In this document: one piece after another, positions 9,382 to 17,630 of the stretch | How the letters are laid out: each line of letters opens with the position of its first letter | How positions within the stretch are numbered: the stretch's first letter is position 1 | Assembly (NCBI RefSeq): GCF_003952025.1 | Contig: NZ_QXGI01000009.1 | Coordinates: forward strand, 40,250 to 104,249 | Direction of reading: 5' to 3' | DNA: 64,000 nucleotides | Origin: Bifidobacterium castoris | GTDB taxonomy: Bacteria; Actinomycetota; Actinomycetes; Actinomycetales; Bifidobacteriaceae | Translations under genes and position numbers: made by a program | Notes under the pieces: generated by a model | The model's input: only the letters and a program-made list of their open reading frames with translations | Database searches by the model: none | What the model was told of the DNA's origin: nothing

Positions 9382-9568
9382 AGCGCAAACGGCGATGGCG
9401 GCGGCCGGGGCGCGGTTCACGGGCGTCCCGGCCGCCGCCGTACGCCCGGCCCGGTCCGGCGCCCGCGGCGAAGCCCCGTTCGTGCACGGCGTGCGCGCCC
9501 CGCCGCTTGGGCGCGCGCGGTGTATGGTGGTAGCGGGTTTCAACACTCACCAACCAAGGAGAACTACC

Positions 9569-10090
9569 ATGGCAGAAACTTTCAACGTCGTTGTGGAGAT
9601 CCCGCGCGGATCGAAGAACAAGTACGAGGTCGACCAGGCCTCGGGCCGCGTCTTCCTCGACCGCACGCTGTTCACGGCGATGGGCTATCCGGATGACTAC
9701 GGCTACATCGACGGCACGCTCGGCGAGGACGGCGATCCGCTCGACGCGCTCGTCATGATCCCGGATTCGGTGTTCCCGGGCTGCATCATCGAGTGCCGCG
9801 CCGTCGGCCTGTACCACATGGTGGACGAAGAGGGCGGCGACGACAAGGTGCTGTGCGTGCCGGACGACGTGCGCTATGAAGGCATCAAGGACATCTCCGA
9901 CGTCTCCGAGTTCCACAAGGCCGAGATCAAGCACTTCTTCGAGCAGTACAAGGCGCTCGAGCCGGGCAAGGACGTCATGCCTGGCGACTACTGGGCGGAC
10001 GCCGCCACCGCGGACAAGGAGATCAAGGCCGCGCGCGAACGCCTCGCCGCCAAGCAGAAGGCCGAGCACGACGCCGACCTCGACGACTGA
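9569..10090 (+). CDS. ppa: inorganic pyrophosphatase
   Basis: Family I soluble inorganic pyrophosphatase, hydrolysing pyrophosphate to two phosphates in the cytosol. 173 residues, the normal bacterial size. The N-terminal EIPRGSKNKYE and the signature DGDPLDALV with the metal-binding Asp residues are both present, along with DRTL and the YPDDYGYI segment. The start ATG follows AAGGAGAAC at good spacing. The C-terminal tail is acidic and Lys/Ala-rich. The gene stands alone between the GlgE-like gene and a convergent membrane protein gene, with a strong hairpin after its stop. Confidence 0.97.
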   Translation: MAETFNVVVEIPRGSKNKYEVDQASGRVFLDRTLFTAMGYPDDYGYIDGTLGEDGDPLDALVMIPDSVFPGCIIECRAVGLYHMVDEEGGDDKVLCVPDDVRYEGIKDISDVSEFHKAEIKHFFEQYKALEPGKDVMPGDYWADAATADKEIKAARERLAAKQKAEHDADLDD

Positions 10091-10143
10091 CCCGCGCGGC
10101 CCCGCGCCCCACGCGCGGCCATATGACGCGATCATGCGAAAGG

Positions 10144-10172
10144 TGAACCCCCGCCATCATGGCGGGGGTTCA
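10144..10172. terminator. bidirectional hairpin between ppa and convergent gene
   Basis: Arms 10144-10156 and 10160-10172 (13 bp, loop TCA) are perfectly complementary, followed on the plus strand by a T-rich stretch. It lies between convergent stop codons and fits a shared terminator. Confidence 0.8.
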
Positions 10173-10213
10173 TCGTTCCTATTCTAGAGAAAGCGACGGC
10201 GCCCTATCCGCCA

Positions 10214-10960
10214 TCACACGAGCAACAGTACCAAAACCGCGATACCAACGGCGGCGCCGGTGAGCATCACCGGCATCATCCCCATCCCGACCCACGGCGA
10301 GCGCGCGGTCGCGAGCGGATGCGCATCGCGCGTCCACAGGCACGACACCGCTCCGAGCGCGAGCGCGACGACGGCCACGGCGGCGAGCGCGGCGGCACGT
10401 GCCGCCGGATGCACGCCGCCGACGTGCATCAGCATCGGCAGGAAGCACCATCCGGCCGCGGCGATGCAGCACACGCCGTCCATGACCATATGCGACATCT
10501 GCACGATCATGTTCGGGCGCGGGTTGCGCGCCATCTGGCGGATGAAGGACACGACGAGCAACGCAACGAGCAGCGTCGCGCAGCCGGCGAGCCACGCGGA
10601 CACGGACAGGTAGACCGAGCCTTCGACGACGTCGGGGCGCACGCCGAAGACGAGTTCGCCGAGGAACGGCGTCGCCGCGCAGATCATCGAGCAAAAACCG
10701 AGCACGCACGCCGTGATGCGGCCGGCCAATCCGTCGCGCAACGGCGTGAAGAACTCGGACAGCATGATGAGGACGCCGACCGCGAACAGCAGCAGCGAGT
10801 AGACGGCACCGCCGACGTTCGCGCTGCCGGGCAGGCATGCGACCGACACGAGGACGATGTATGCGACCATCTGCACGAGCAGCGGCCGGATCACGGACCG
10901 GGACGGCCGCGTCAGCGGCGCGTCGCCCTGCAGGGCGTCGGCGTTCTTCAAATCGGTCAT
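10214..10960 (-). CDS. multi-pass membrane protein of unknown function
   Basis: 248 residues, not recognised. A hydrophilic N-terminus of about 26 residues is followed by roughly seven hydrophobic helices separated by short loops; one longer loop carries RQMARNPRPNM. No catalytic or binding motif is visible. ATG 10960 follows GAGGTGAG; an in-frame GTG nine bases upstream overlaps that site. It is convergent with ppa and divergent from the glnR-like gene. Confidence 0.75.
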   Translation of the reverse strand: MTDLKNADALQGDAPLTRPSRSVIRPLLVQMVAYIVLVSVACLPGSANVGGAVYSLLLFAVGVLIMLSEFFTPLRDGLAGRITACVLGFCSMICAATPFLGELVFGVRPDVVEGSVYLSVSAWLAGCATLLVALLVVSFIRQMARNPRPNMIVQMSHMVMDGVCCIAAAGWCFLPMLMHVGGVHPAARAAALAAVAVVALALGAVSCLWTRDAHPLATARSPWVGMGMMPVMLTGAAVGIAVLVLLLV

Positions 10961-11237
10961 GGCACTCACCTCGGGTCGTCTCGTCCGCGCGCGGCCGCGC
11001 CCGCGTCGGCGCGCCGGGCTCGCATATGTCGTCGATCGATGACCAATCTAGTCGCCGCCGCGCACATTCGCGGCGCGCATGCCGGCGCACGCGCATGAGA
11101 GCGGCCCGCGGACGCGACCACGGGGCCTCTCTCATGCTGGAACGCCCCGCCCGCTGGTACCGTGCCTGCCGTTACAATGTGAGGCAGCGCGCCGAATGCG
11201 CACAACCGCATGAGACCATCCGAATAAGGGGCACATT

Positions 11238-11996
11238 GTGACGGATCTGACACTGATGACCTTCTCACACGATCCGGCTTCCGTATTGCCCTCGCTCGCG
11301 CTGCTCTCCCACCGTGTGCGCGTGCTGCCGATGGACGCCGCGAGCCTCGTCAAGATGCCGGAGAACACGATCCTGTTCCTCGACGGCCGTGACGACCTCG
11401 CCACCGCGAAGACGCTGTGCCGCCTCATCCACGCCTCGGGGCTGTCGACGCCGATCGTCCTGATCCTCACCGAAGGCGGCTTCACCGTCGTCAACGCCGA
11501 ATGGGGCGTCACCGACGTAGTCGTCGCCACCGCCTCGCCCGCCGAGGTCGAGGGGCGTCTGCGGCTCGTCGCCGAACGCGGAGCCGCGACCGTCGTCGCC
11601 GCCGGCGCCGCTCCGGCGAACGACGAGCAGGAGGACGGCCTGATCCGTTCCGGCGACCTCGTCGTCGACACGAACGGGTACACGGCGAACCTGCGCGGCA
11701 TCCCGATCGACCTCGCCTACAAGGAGTTCGAGCTGCTCAAATACCTCGTGCAGCATCCCGGACGCGTGTTCACGCGCGCACAGCTGCTGCAGGAGGTGTG
11801 GGGCTACGACTACTACGGCGGCACGCGCACCGTCGACGTGCACATCCGCCGTCTGCGCGCGAAGCTCGGCGGCGAATACGAACACGTCATCGGCACCGTG
11901 CGCAACGTCGGATACCGCTTCGACCCGCCCGAGGAAGACGAGGAACGCGCGCAGGCGCAGGAGGCCGCCGGCCACGGGACGCCGCAGCGGCCATGA
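11238..11996 (+). CDS. glnR: GlnR-type OmpR-family orphan response regulator
   Basis: 252-residue transcription factor with an N-terminal receiver-like domain (MTDLTLMTFS to about residue 115) and a C-terminal winged helix. The strongly conserved part includes KEFELLKYLVQHPGRVFTRA, then QLLQEVWGYDYYGGTRTVDV and GTVRNVGYRF, matching actinobacterial GlnR, the global nitrogen-metabolism regulator. No histidine kinase gene is adjacent, as expected for GlnR. The start is GTG 11238 with AAGGGG upstream. The tail after the winged helix is short and Glu/Gln-rich. Identification as GlnR rather than another PhoP-type regulator rests on similarity across both domains. Confidence 0.85.
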   Translation: MTDLTLMTFSHDPASVLPSLALLSHRVRVLPMDAASLVKMPENTILFLDGRDDLATAKTLCRLIHASGLSTPIVLILTEGGFTVVNAEWGVTDVVVATASPAEVEGRLRLVAERGAATVVAAGAAPANDEQEDGLIRSGDLVVDTNGYTANLRGIPIDLAYKEFELLKYLVQHPGRVFTRAQLLQEVWGYDYYGGTRTVDVHIRRLRAKLGGEYEHVIGTVRNVGYRFDPPEEDEERAQAQEAAGHGTPQRP

Positions 11997-12084
11997 CGTC
12001 GCCCTTCCCGTCCGTCCGCGGCAAGGGTAGGCTCGAAGGATGGCGGCGCCGCATCCGGCGACGCGACGGACGGGAGGTGCGGCG

Positions 12085-12879
12085 ATGGCCGCGAAACGGG
12101 AATCGAAACGGGCGCGTGCCACGCGCATGCGCCGCGAATACGATCAGCTGTGCGAGTTCATCCCGGTCACGAAATGCCAGCTCGACTACCGCACGCCCTT
12201 CGAACTGATCGTCGCGACGGTGCTCAGCGCGCAGACGACCGACCGGCGCGTCAACGGCGTCACGCCGGAGCTGTTCGCACGCTATCCGGACGCGGACGCG
12301 CTCGCGCGGGCGAACATCGCCGACGTCGAGTCGATCATCCGCGTCCTGGGCTTCTACCGGATGAAAAGCAAGCACATCATCGAGCTCGCGCAGGCGCTCG
12401 TGACGCGCTTCGGCGGCACCGTGCCGCAAACGATGGAGGAGCTGACGTCTCTGCCCGGCGTCGGCCGCAAGACCGCGAACGTCGTGCTCGGCAACGCGTT
12501 CCACAGCCCCGGCTTCCCGGTGGACACGCATGTCATCCGCGTCACCGGCCGCCTCGGCTGGCGCGACGCCGACGAGACCGCCCCCGAGGCCATCGAACGC
12601 GACGTGACCGCCGTCTTCCCTCCCCGCGAATGGACCGACCTGTCGCACCGCCTCATCATCTTCGGGCGCACGGTGTGCACGGCGCGCGCGCCGCAATGCG
12701 CCTGGTGCCCGCTCAACGACTCGTGCCCGAGCGCCGGCGACTTCCTCGACCTCCCCTCGGCGCGCACCGGCACGAGGCGGCCGGCGAAGCGCAGGACGAC
12801 GAAGACGACGGCGAAACCGACGCGCGCCGCGGCGTCCCGTACGCGCAAGACCGCCGCGGACGACGCCGGAGCACGGTAG
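12085..12879 (+). CDS. nth: endonuclease III (DNA glycosylase/AP lyase)
   Basis: Base-excision repair enzyme removing oxidised pyrimidines and nicking abasic sites. 264 residues. It has VLSAQTTD, the helix-hairpin-helix LPGVGRKTANVVLGNAF with the catalytic Lys, the catalytic Asp in VDTHVIRV, and the C-x6-C-x2-C-x5-C pattern (CTARAPQCAWCPLNDSC) for the 4Fe-4S cluster. ATG 12085 is preferred because GGGAGG lies at good spacing; an in-frame ATG at 12040 has AAGG directly touching it. The C-terminal 50 residues are Arg/Lys/Thr-rich, probably disordered. It follows the glnR-like gene by 88 nt on the same strand. Confidence 0.93.
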   Translation: MAAKRESKRARATRMRREYDQLCEFIPVTKCQLDYRTPFELIVATVLSAQTTDRRVNGVTPELFARYPDADALARANIADVESIIRVLGFYRMKSKHIIELAQALVTRFGGTVPQTMEELTSLPGVGRKTANVVLGNAFHSPGFPVDTHVIRVTGRLGWRDADETAPEAIERDVTAVFPPREWTDLSHRLIIFGRTVCTARAPQCAWCPLNDSCPSAGDFLDLPSARTGTRRPAKRRTTKTTAKPTRAAASRTRKTAADDAGAR

Positions 12880-12890
12880 CCGTCTGCCGC

Positions 12891-12896
12891 TATACT
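12891..12896 (+). promoter_or_regulatory. -10 element TATACT, probable leaderless promoter
   Basis: TATACT ends 8 nt before the ATG at 12905, and no Shine-Dalgarno is visible, so the following gene is probably transcribed as a leaderless mRNA. Confidence 0.5.
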
Positions 12897-12904
12897 GCAC
12901 AGTC

Positions 12905-14446
12905 ATGCACACCCGGGAATCACGCGACGCGCGCGTCGCACCATGGATCGTGTTCGCCGCGATCATCGCCGTCGCGGCCATCGTCGCGACGTTCCTGTTC
13001 ATGCGCGGACGCGACGGCGGCGCGCCGTGGGGCGGCGGGGGCTCGAGCGAGCTCACGGTCGGCCTGACCGACCAGCCGACGTCGCTCGACATCCGCACGA
13101 ACGACGAGCGCGGCGTCGAGCAGGCGCTCGTCGGCAACGTCTACGAGACGCTGCTGACGGAAGGCGACGACGCCTCGGTCGCCGCGAACCTCGTCGCGCG
13201 CTGGGTGCCGTCGACCGACGGCCTGCACTATTCGTTCATCCTGCACGACGGGCTGACCTTCGCCGACGGCAGCGCGCTCGACGCGAGCGCCGTCGTCGCG
13301 TCGCTGCAGCGGACGATCACCGACCACCACGTCGGCTACGAGGAGCTCGGCGACGTCGCCACCGTGAGCAACACAAGCGACTCGCAGTTCACGATCGACC
13401 TGCACAAGCCGAATCCGCGGCTGCTGTGGGCGCTCACCGGCCGCGCCGGCATCGTCTACAACGTCGCGGCCGCCGAACGCGCCGGCGACGACTACGCGCG
13501 CCACGCCTACGGTTCGGGCCCCTTCGACGTCGCGGCGACCGACGGCTCGTCGATCACGCTCACGCGCAACGACCACTATTGGGGACGCAAGGCGTCGGCC
13601 TCGCGCATCCGCCTCGCCTACTACAAGGACGAGGCGGCGCTCGCCGACGCGGCCGAGGCCGGCTCGCTCGACGCGGCGCTGCCGCGCGAGGCGGCGACGG
13701 CACAGCGGCTTGCGAAGCACGACGGGCTGCGCGTCGACGACGGCCTCGCGATGCGCCAGACGATGCTCGCGCTCAACAACGCGCAGGAGAGCCCGTTCTC
13801 GGACGTGCAGGTGCGCCAGCTCACGCGCTACGCGATCGACGCGGCCGGCATCGCGAAGACGCAGCCGGAGTCGGCGGCGCAGCTGTCCGGGCCGCTCGGG
13901 CGCCTGCAGCCGGGCTATGTCGACCTCGACGACCTGTTCCCCTACGACGAGGCGAAGGCCGCGTCGATGCGCGCCTACTTCCCCTCCGCCTACTTCCATG
14001 AGTTCACCGTGCTCACCGACGAGACGCACCGCGCGGTCGCCGAGCAGATCACGGCCACGTTCAACGACGTGCTGTCAATGCCGGCGACGCTCGAGGTCGT
14101 CGACGCGGACGAACTGGCGAAGCGCGTCGCCGACGGCGACTACGTCTGCGCGCTCGTCACGCTCGAAGGCGTCGACGACTACCGCCGCTTCGTCGACGGC
14201 TCACCGATGTTCCATTATCAGAACGGCGAGGCGCAACGCGTCTACGAGGACGCGCTCGCCAAGACCGACTACAACGGGTACCGCGAGCGCATGCGCGACT
14301 TCGACCGCATCGTCAGCCAGGACGCGGCGAGCGCATGGCTGTACGAGAACAAGGACTTCGTCGTCGCGAAGAGCTCGGTCGACGGCGTCGACGCCGAGAA
14401 TTCGTCATGGCGGCTGCGGCTCGCCGACCTCTCGACGCGCCGCTGA
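12905..14446 (+). CDS. family 5 extracellular solute-binding protein (peptide/nickel type), membrane-anchored
   Basis: 513-residue ABC-type substrate-binding protein. One N-terminal hydrophobic helix (about residues 13-35, WIVFAAIIAVAAIVATFLFM) acts as signal anchor; no lipobox Cys follows, which is unusual for a Gram-positive binding protein. The SBP_bac_5 fold is indicated by LTVGLTDQPTSLD, NVYETLL, LHDGLTFADGSALDASAVV and SITLTRNDHYWG. There are no permease or ATPase genes next to it, so it is an orphan whose partner transporter, if any, is elsewhere. The mature part is rich in Ala/Asp. Substrate unknown; oligopeptide is the family's commonest ligand. Confidence 0.85.
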   Translation: MHTRESRDARVAPWIVFAAIIAVAAIVATFLFMRGRDGGAPWGGGGSSELTVGLTDQPTSLDIRTNDERGVEQALVGNVYETLLTEGDDASVAANLVARWVPSTDGLHYSFILHDGLTFADGSALDASAVVASLQRTITDHHVGYEELGDVATVSNTSDSQFTIDLHKPNPRLLWALTGRAGIVYNVAAAERAGDDYARHAYGSGPFDVAATDGSSITLTRNDHYWGRKASASRIRLAYYKDEAALADAAEAGSLDAALPREAATAQRLAKHDGLRVDDGLAMRQTMLALNNAQESPFSDVQVRQLTRYAIDAAGIAKTQPESAAQLSGPLGRLQPGYVDLDDLFPYDEAKAASMRAYFPSAYFHEFTVLTDETHRAVAEQITATFNDVLSMPATLEVVDADELAKRVADGDYVCALVTLEGVDDYRRFVDGSPMFHYQNGEAQRVYEDALAKTDYNGYRERMRDFDRIVSQDAASAWLYENKDFVVAKSSVDGVDAENSSWRLRLADLSTRR

Positions 14447-14534
14447 AAACAGCGGATGCGCGCATGGTCCGGCACGTCGGGAAACGTGTGCGGCGACCCG
14501 TGCGCGCGGCGGCGACGATGTCATAGACGCTTTT

Positions 14535-14540
14535 TACACT
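14535..14540 (+). promoter_or_regulatory. -10 element TACACT, probable leaderless promoter of valS
   Basis: TACACT ends 7 nt before the valS ATG at 14548, with no ribosome-binding site in between. Confidence 0.5.
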
Positions 14541-14547
14541 GACGGTT

Positions 14548-17328
14548 ATGACTGATAGCGAAGACATCTCCATCAGCGCCAATCTCACCCCCCTCCCCGA
14601 CCGCGTAGGCGTGGACGGCCTCGAGGACAAGTGGCGCAGCGTCTGGGACGAAGACGGCACCTATACATTCCACAACCCCGGCGAGCGCAGCGCCGTCTAT
14701 TCGATCGACACACCGCCGCCCACCGTCTCCGGCCATCTGCACGTCGGCCACGTGTTCTCGTACACGCACACCGACATCATCGCGCGCTACAAGCGCATGA
14801 ACGGCTTCGAGGTCCTCTACCCGATGGGCTGGGACGACAACGGCCTGCCGACCGAGCGCCGCGTGCAGAACTACTACGGCGTGCGCGTCGACACTTCGCT
14901 GCCCTACGACCCTGACTTCAAGCCGCCGTTCGAAGGCACCGAAGGCAAGAAGATCCAGGCGAAGGACCAGGTGCCGTGCTCGCGTCGCAACTTCATCGAG
15001 CTGTGCGAGCGCCTCACCGCGCAGGACGAGAAGCTCTTCGAGAACCTGTGGCGCCGTCTCGGCCTGTCGATCGACTGGTCGCAGACCTACCACACGATCG
15101 GCGAGCATCCGCGCCGCGTCGCGCAGAAGGCGTTCCTGCGCAACCTCGCCCGCGGCGAGGCCTATCAGAAGGACGCGCCGGGTCTGTGGGACGTCACGTT
15201 CCAGACGGCCGTCGCGCAGGCGGAGCTCGAATCGCGCGAATACCCGGGCTTCTACCACCGCATCGCGTTCCGTTTCGAGGACGGCACGCCGATCTACATC
15301 GAGACGACGCGCCCCGAGCTGCTCTCCGCATGCGTCGCGCTCATCGCGCATCCGGACGACGAACGCTACAAGCCGTACTTCGGCAAGATGGTGACGTCGC
15401 CGCTCTACCACGTCGAGGTCCCGGTGCTCGCCCACCCGGCCGCCGAGATGGACAAGGGCGCCGGCATCGCGATGTGCTGCACCTTCGGCGACATGACCGA
15501 CGTCGAATGGTGGCGAGACCTGCATCTGCCGACCCGTTCGATCATCCAGCGCAACGGCCGCATCATCATGGACACGCCGGATTGGATCCGCGACGAGCAG
15601 GGCCGCGAACGCTTCGCCGCGATCGAAGGCAAGACGACGTTCTCGGCGCGCAAGGAGGTCGTCGAGCAGCTGCAGGCCGCCGGCGACATGGATGGCGAAC
15701 CGAAGCCGACGATGCGTATGACGAACTTCTACGAGAAAGGCGACAAGCCGCTCGAGATCGTCACCTCCCGCCAGTGGTACCTCGAGAACGGCGGCACGAA
15801 CAAGCGTCTCAACGCCGAACTCATCGAACGCGGCAAGGAGCTCAACTTCTACCCCGACTTCATGCGCGTGCGCTACGAGAACTGGGTGCACGGCCTCAAC
15901 GGCGACTGGCTGATCTCGCGCCAGCGCTTCTTCGGCGTCCCGTTCCCGCTGTGGTACGCGCTCGACGAGCACGGCGAGCCGGACTACGCGAACCCGCTGA
16001 CGCCGAGCGAGGACCGTCTGCCGATCGACCCGTCGATCGACGTGCCGGAAGGCTACAGCGAGGAGCAGCGCAACCAGCCGAACGGCTTCATGGCCGAGCC
16101 GGACATCATGGACACGTGGGCGACGTCGTCGCTGACGCCGCAGATCGTCACGAAGTGGGCGGAACCGGGCGAGGAGAACGAGGCGTTCTTCAAGTCGACG
16201 TTCCCGATGGACCTGCGCCCCCAGGGACAGGACATCATCCGCACCTGGCTGTTCAGCACGATCGACCGCGCCGACCTCGAGAACCACTGCCTGCCGTGGG
16301 CGAACGCGACGCTTTCGGGCTGGATCCTCGACCCCGACCACAAGAAGATGTCGAAGTCGAAGGGCAACGTCGTCGTCCCGAACGAGCCGATCGAGAAGTT
16401 CGGCGCCGACGCCGTGCGCTACTGGGCGGCCTCGGCGCGACTCGGTCTCGACGCGACCTACGACGAAGGCCAGATGAAGATCGGCCGCAGGCTCGCGATC
16501 AAGCTGCTCAACGCGACGAAGTTCGCGCTCGCGATCGGCCGTGAGGACGAGAACCACCATGTCGGCGAGGCGACGACGGCCACGTGGAATCCGCAGGACG
16601 TCACCGAACCGCTCGACCGCGCCGCGATGGCAAAGATGGCGAAGGTCGTCTACGACGCGACCGAATCGCTCGAGAACTACGAGCATTCGAAGGCGCTCGA
16701 GGCGATCGAGGACTTCTTCTGGCAGTTCTGCGACGACTACATCGAACTCGTCAAGAACCGCGCCTACGGCACCGCCGAGTCGACGGGCAGCACGCCGAGC
16801 CCGCAGGCCGTCAAGTCGGCGCGCACGACGCTCGGCCTCGGCCTGGACGCCTTCGCGCGTCTGCTCGCGCCGTTCCTGCCGTACACGACCGAAGAGGTGT
16901 GGAGCTGGATGCACGCCGGCGAAGGCTCGGTGCACCGCGCGCCGTGGCCGAAGCCGCTGACCTACGCGGCGGCCGCGTTCAAGGCGTCGCCGGACCTGCT
17001 CGCGCAGGCCGGACAGGCGCTCACGGCGCTGCGCGGCATCAAGTCGAAGGCGAAGGTCTCGATGAAGACGCCGATCCTGTCCGTCATGCTCAACGTCAAC
17101 GACGAGCTGCACGACGCGCTCATGCCGGCGCTCGGCGACATCGCCGAGGCGGCGCGCGTGACCGGACGGATCACGCTGCGCAAGGCGAGCGACCTGATGG
17201 AGAAGTACGCGCGTCCGAAGGACGGCGCCTCCGATGACGCCGCCCAGGCCGAAACGACCGAGGAGGAGACGATCATCGTCGCCGACAGCGAGCTCGGCGA
17301 GCCGCCGGCCAAGAAGCCGAAGCAGTGA
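14548..17328 (+). CDS. valS: valyl-tRNA synthetase
   Basis: Class I aminoacyl-tRNA synthetase charging tRNA-Val; 926 residues. The HIGH motif appears as HVGH in TVSGHLHVGHVFSYTHTD and the KMSKS motif as KKMSKSKGNVVV. The editing (CP1) insertion lies between them (IYIETTRPELLSACVALIAH), and an anticodon-binding helical domain follows. The final 30 residues are acidic and then Lys/Pro-rich, with no long C-terminal coiled coil of the usual kind. Upstream is a TACACT -10 only 7 nt before the ATG, so translation is probably leaderless. A strong intrinsic hairpin follows the stop. Confidence 0.97.
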   Translation: MTDSEDISISANLTPLPDRVGVDGLEDKWRSVWDEDGTYTFHNPGERSAVYSIDTPPPTVSGHLHVGHVFSYTHTDIIARYKRMNGFEVLYPMGWDDNGLPTERRVQNYYGVRVDTSLPYDPDFKPPFEGTEGKKIQAKDQVPCSRRNFIELCERLTAQDEKLFENLWRRLGLSIDWSQTYHTIGEHPRRVAQKAFLRNLARGEAYQKDAPGLWDVTFQTAVAQAELESREYPGFYHRIAFRFEDGTPIYIETTRPELLSACVALIAHPDDERYKPYFGKMVTSPLYHVEVPVLAHPAAEMDKGAGIAMCCTFGDMTDVEWWRDLHLPTRSIIQRNGRIIMDTPDWIRDEQGRERFAAIEGKTTFSARKEVVEQLQAAGDMDGEPKPTMRMTNFYEKGDKPLEIVTSRQWYLENGGTNKRLNAELIERGKELNFYPDFMRVRYENWVHGLNGDWLISRQRFFGVPFPLWYALDEHGEPDYANPLTPSEDRLPIDPSIDVPEGYSEEQRNQPNGFMAEPDIMDTWATSSLTPQIVTKWAEPGEENEAFFKSTFPMDLRPQGQDIIRTWLFSTIDRADLENHCLPWANATLSGWILDPDHKKMSKSKGNVVVPNEPIEKFGADAVRYWAASARLGLDATYDEGQMKIGRRLAIKLLNATKFALAIGREDENHHVGEATTATWNPQDVTEPLDRAAMAKMAKVVYDATESLENYEHSKALEAIEDFFWQFCDDYIELVKNRAYGTAESTGSTPSPQAVKSARTTLGLGLDAFARLLAPFLPYTTEEVWSWMHAGEGSVHRAPWPKPLTYAAAAFKASPDLLAQAGQALTALRGIKSKAKVSMKTPILSVMLNVNDELHDALMPALGDIAEAARVTGRITLRKASDLMEKYARPKDGASDDAAQAETTEEETIIVADSELGEPPAKKPKQ

Positions 17329-17350
17329 CGATCCCGATCAGCAGCATCTA

Positions 17351-17385
17351 GGAAGGCCCCGGACCGAACAGGTCCGGGGCCTTCC
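17351..17385 (+). terminator. terminator hairpin after valS
   Basis: Perfect 15-bp arms 17351-17365 and 17371-17385 with loop GAACA, 23 nt after the valS stop; short CGTTG follows, no long T-run. Confidence 0.8.
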
Positions 17386-17422
17386 CGTTGGTCGCGTCCC
17401 TGATGAGGTCCCCTGCGTGGTC

Positions 17423-17630
17423 AGCGATCATATGCGCCACGATGTACGACCTGGATGATCGCGGACGGTGCGGTTAGCGATCAGATCCGCCACCGAACGC
17501 ACCGCAGATGATCGCGACACCGTCCCCTAGCGATCACGTCAGGCACCAACCGCACCGCGGATGTTCGCGGAACCATCCACTGGCGATCAAATCCATCACC
17601 GAACGCACCGGAAACATTCGCAATCAGCGC
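17423..17630. repeat. four degenerate tandem repeats with an exact 53-bp period
   Basis: Units begin at 17423, 17476, 17529 and 17582, each opening with RGCGATCA and carrying CACC, ACGCACC-like and GATNNTCGC-like blocks at fixed offsets; the fourth unit is most diverged and reaches into the stop of the convergent gene. In units 1-3, GCGATCA near the start can pair with TGATCGC or a near match about 26 nt later, so each unit may form a small hairpin. No coding potential seen. Confidence 0.75.

Noticed and set aside
14521-17112. Minus-strand long frame opposite valS
   Set aside because: Mirror of valS codon bias; composition is Arg/Val/Asp/His-rich without any fold.
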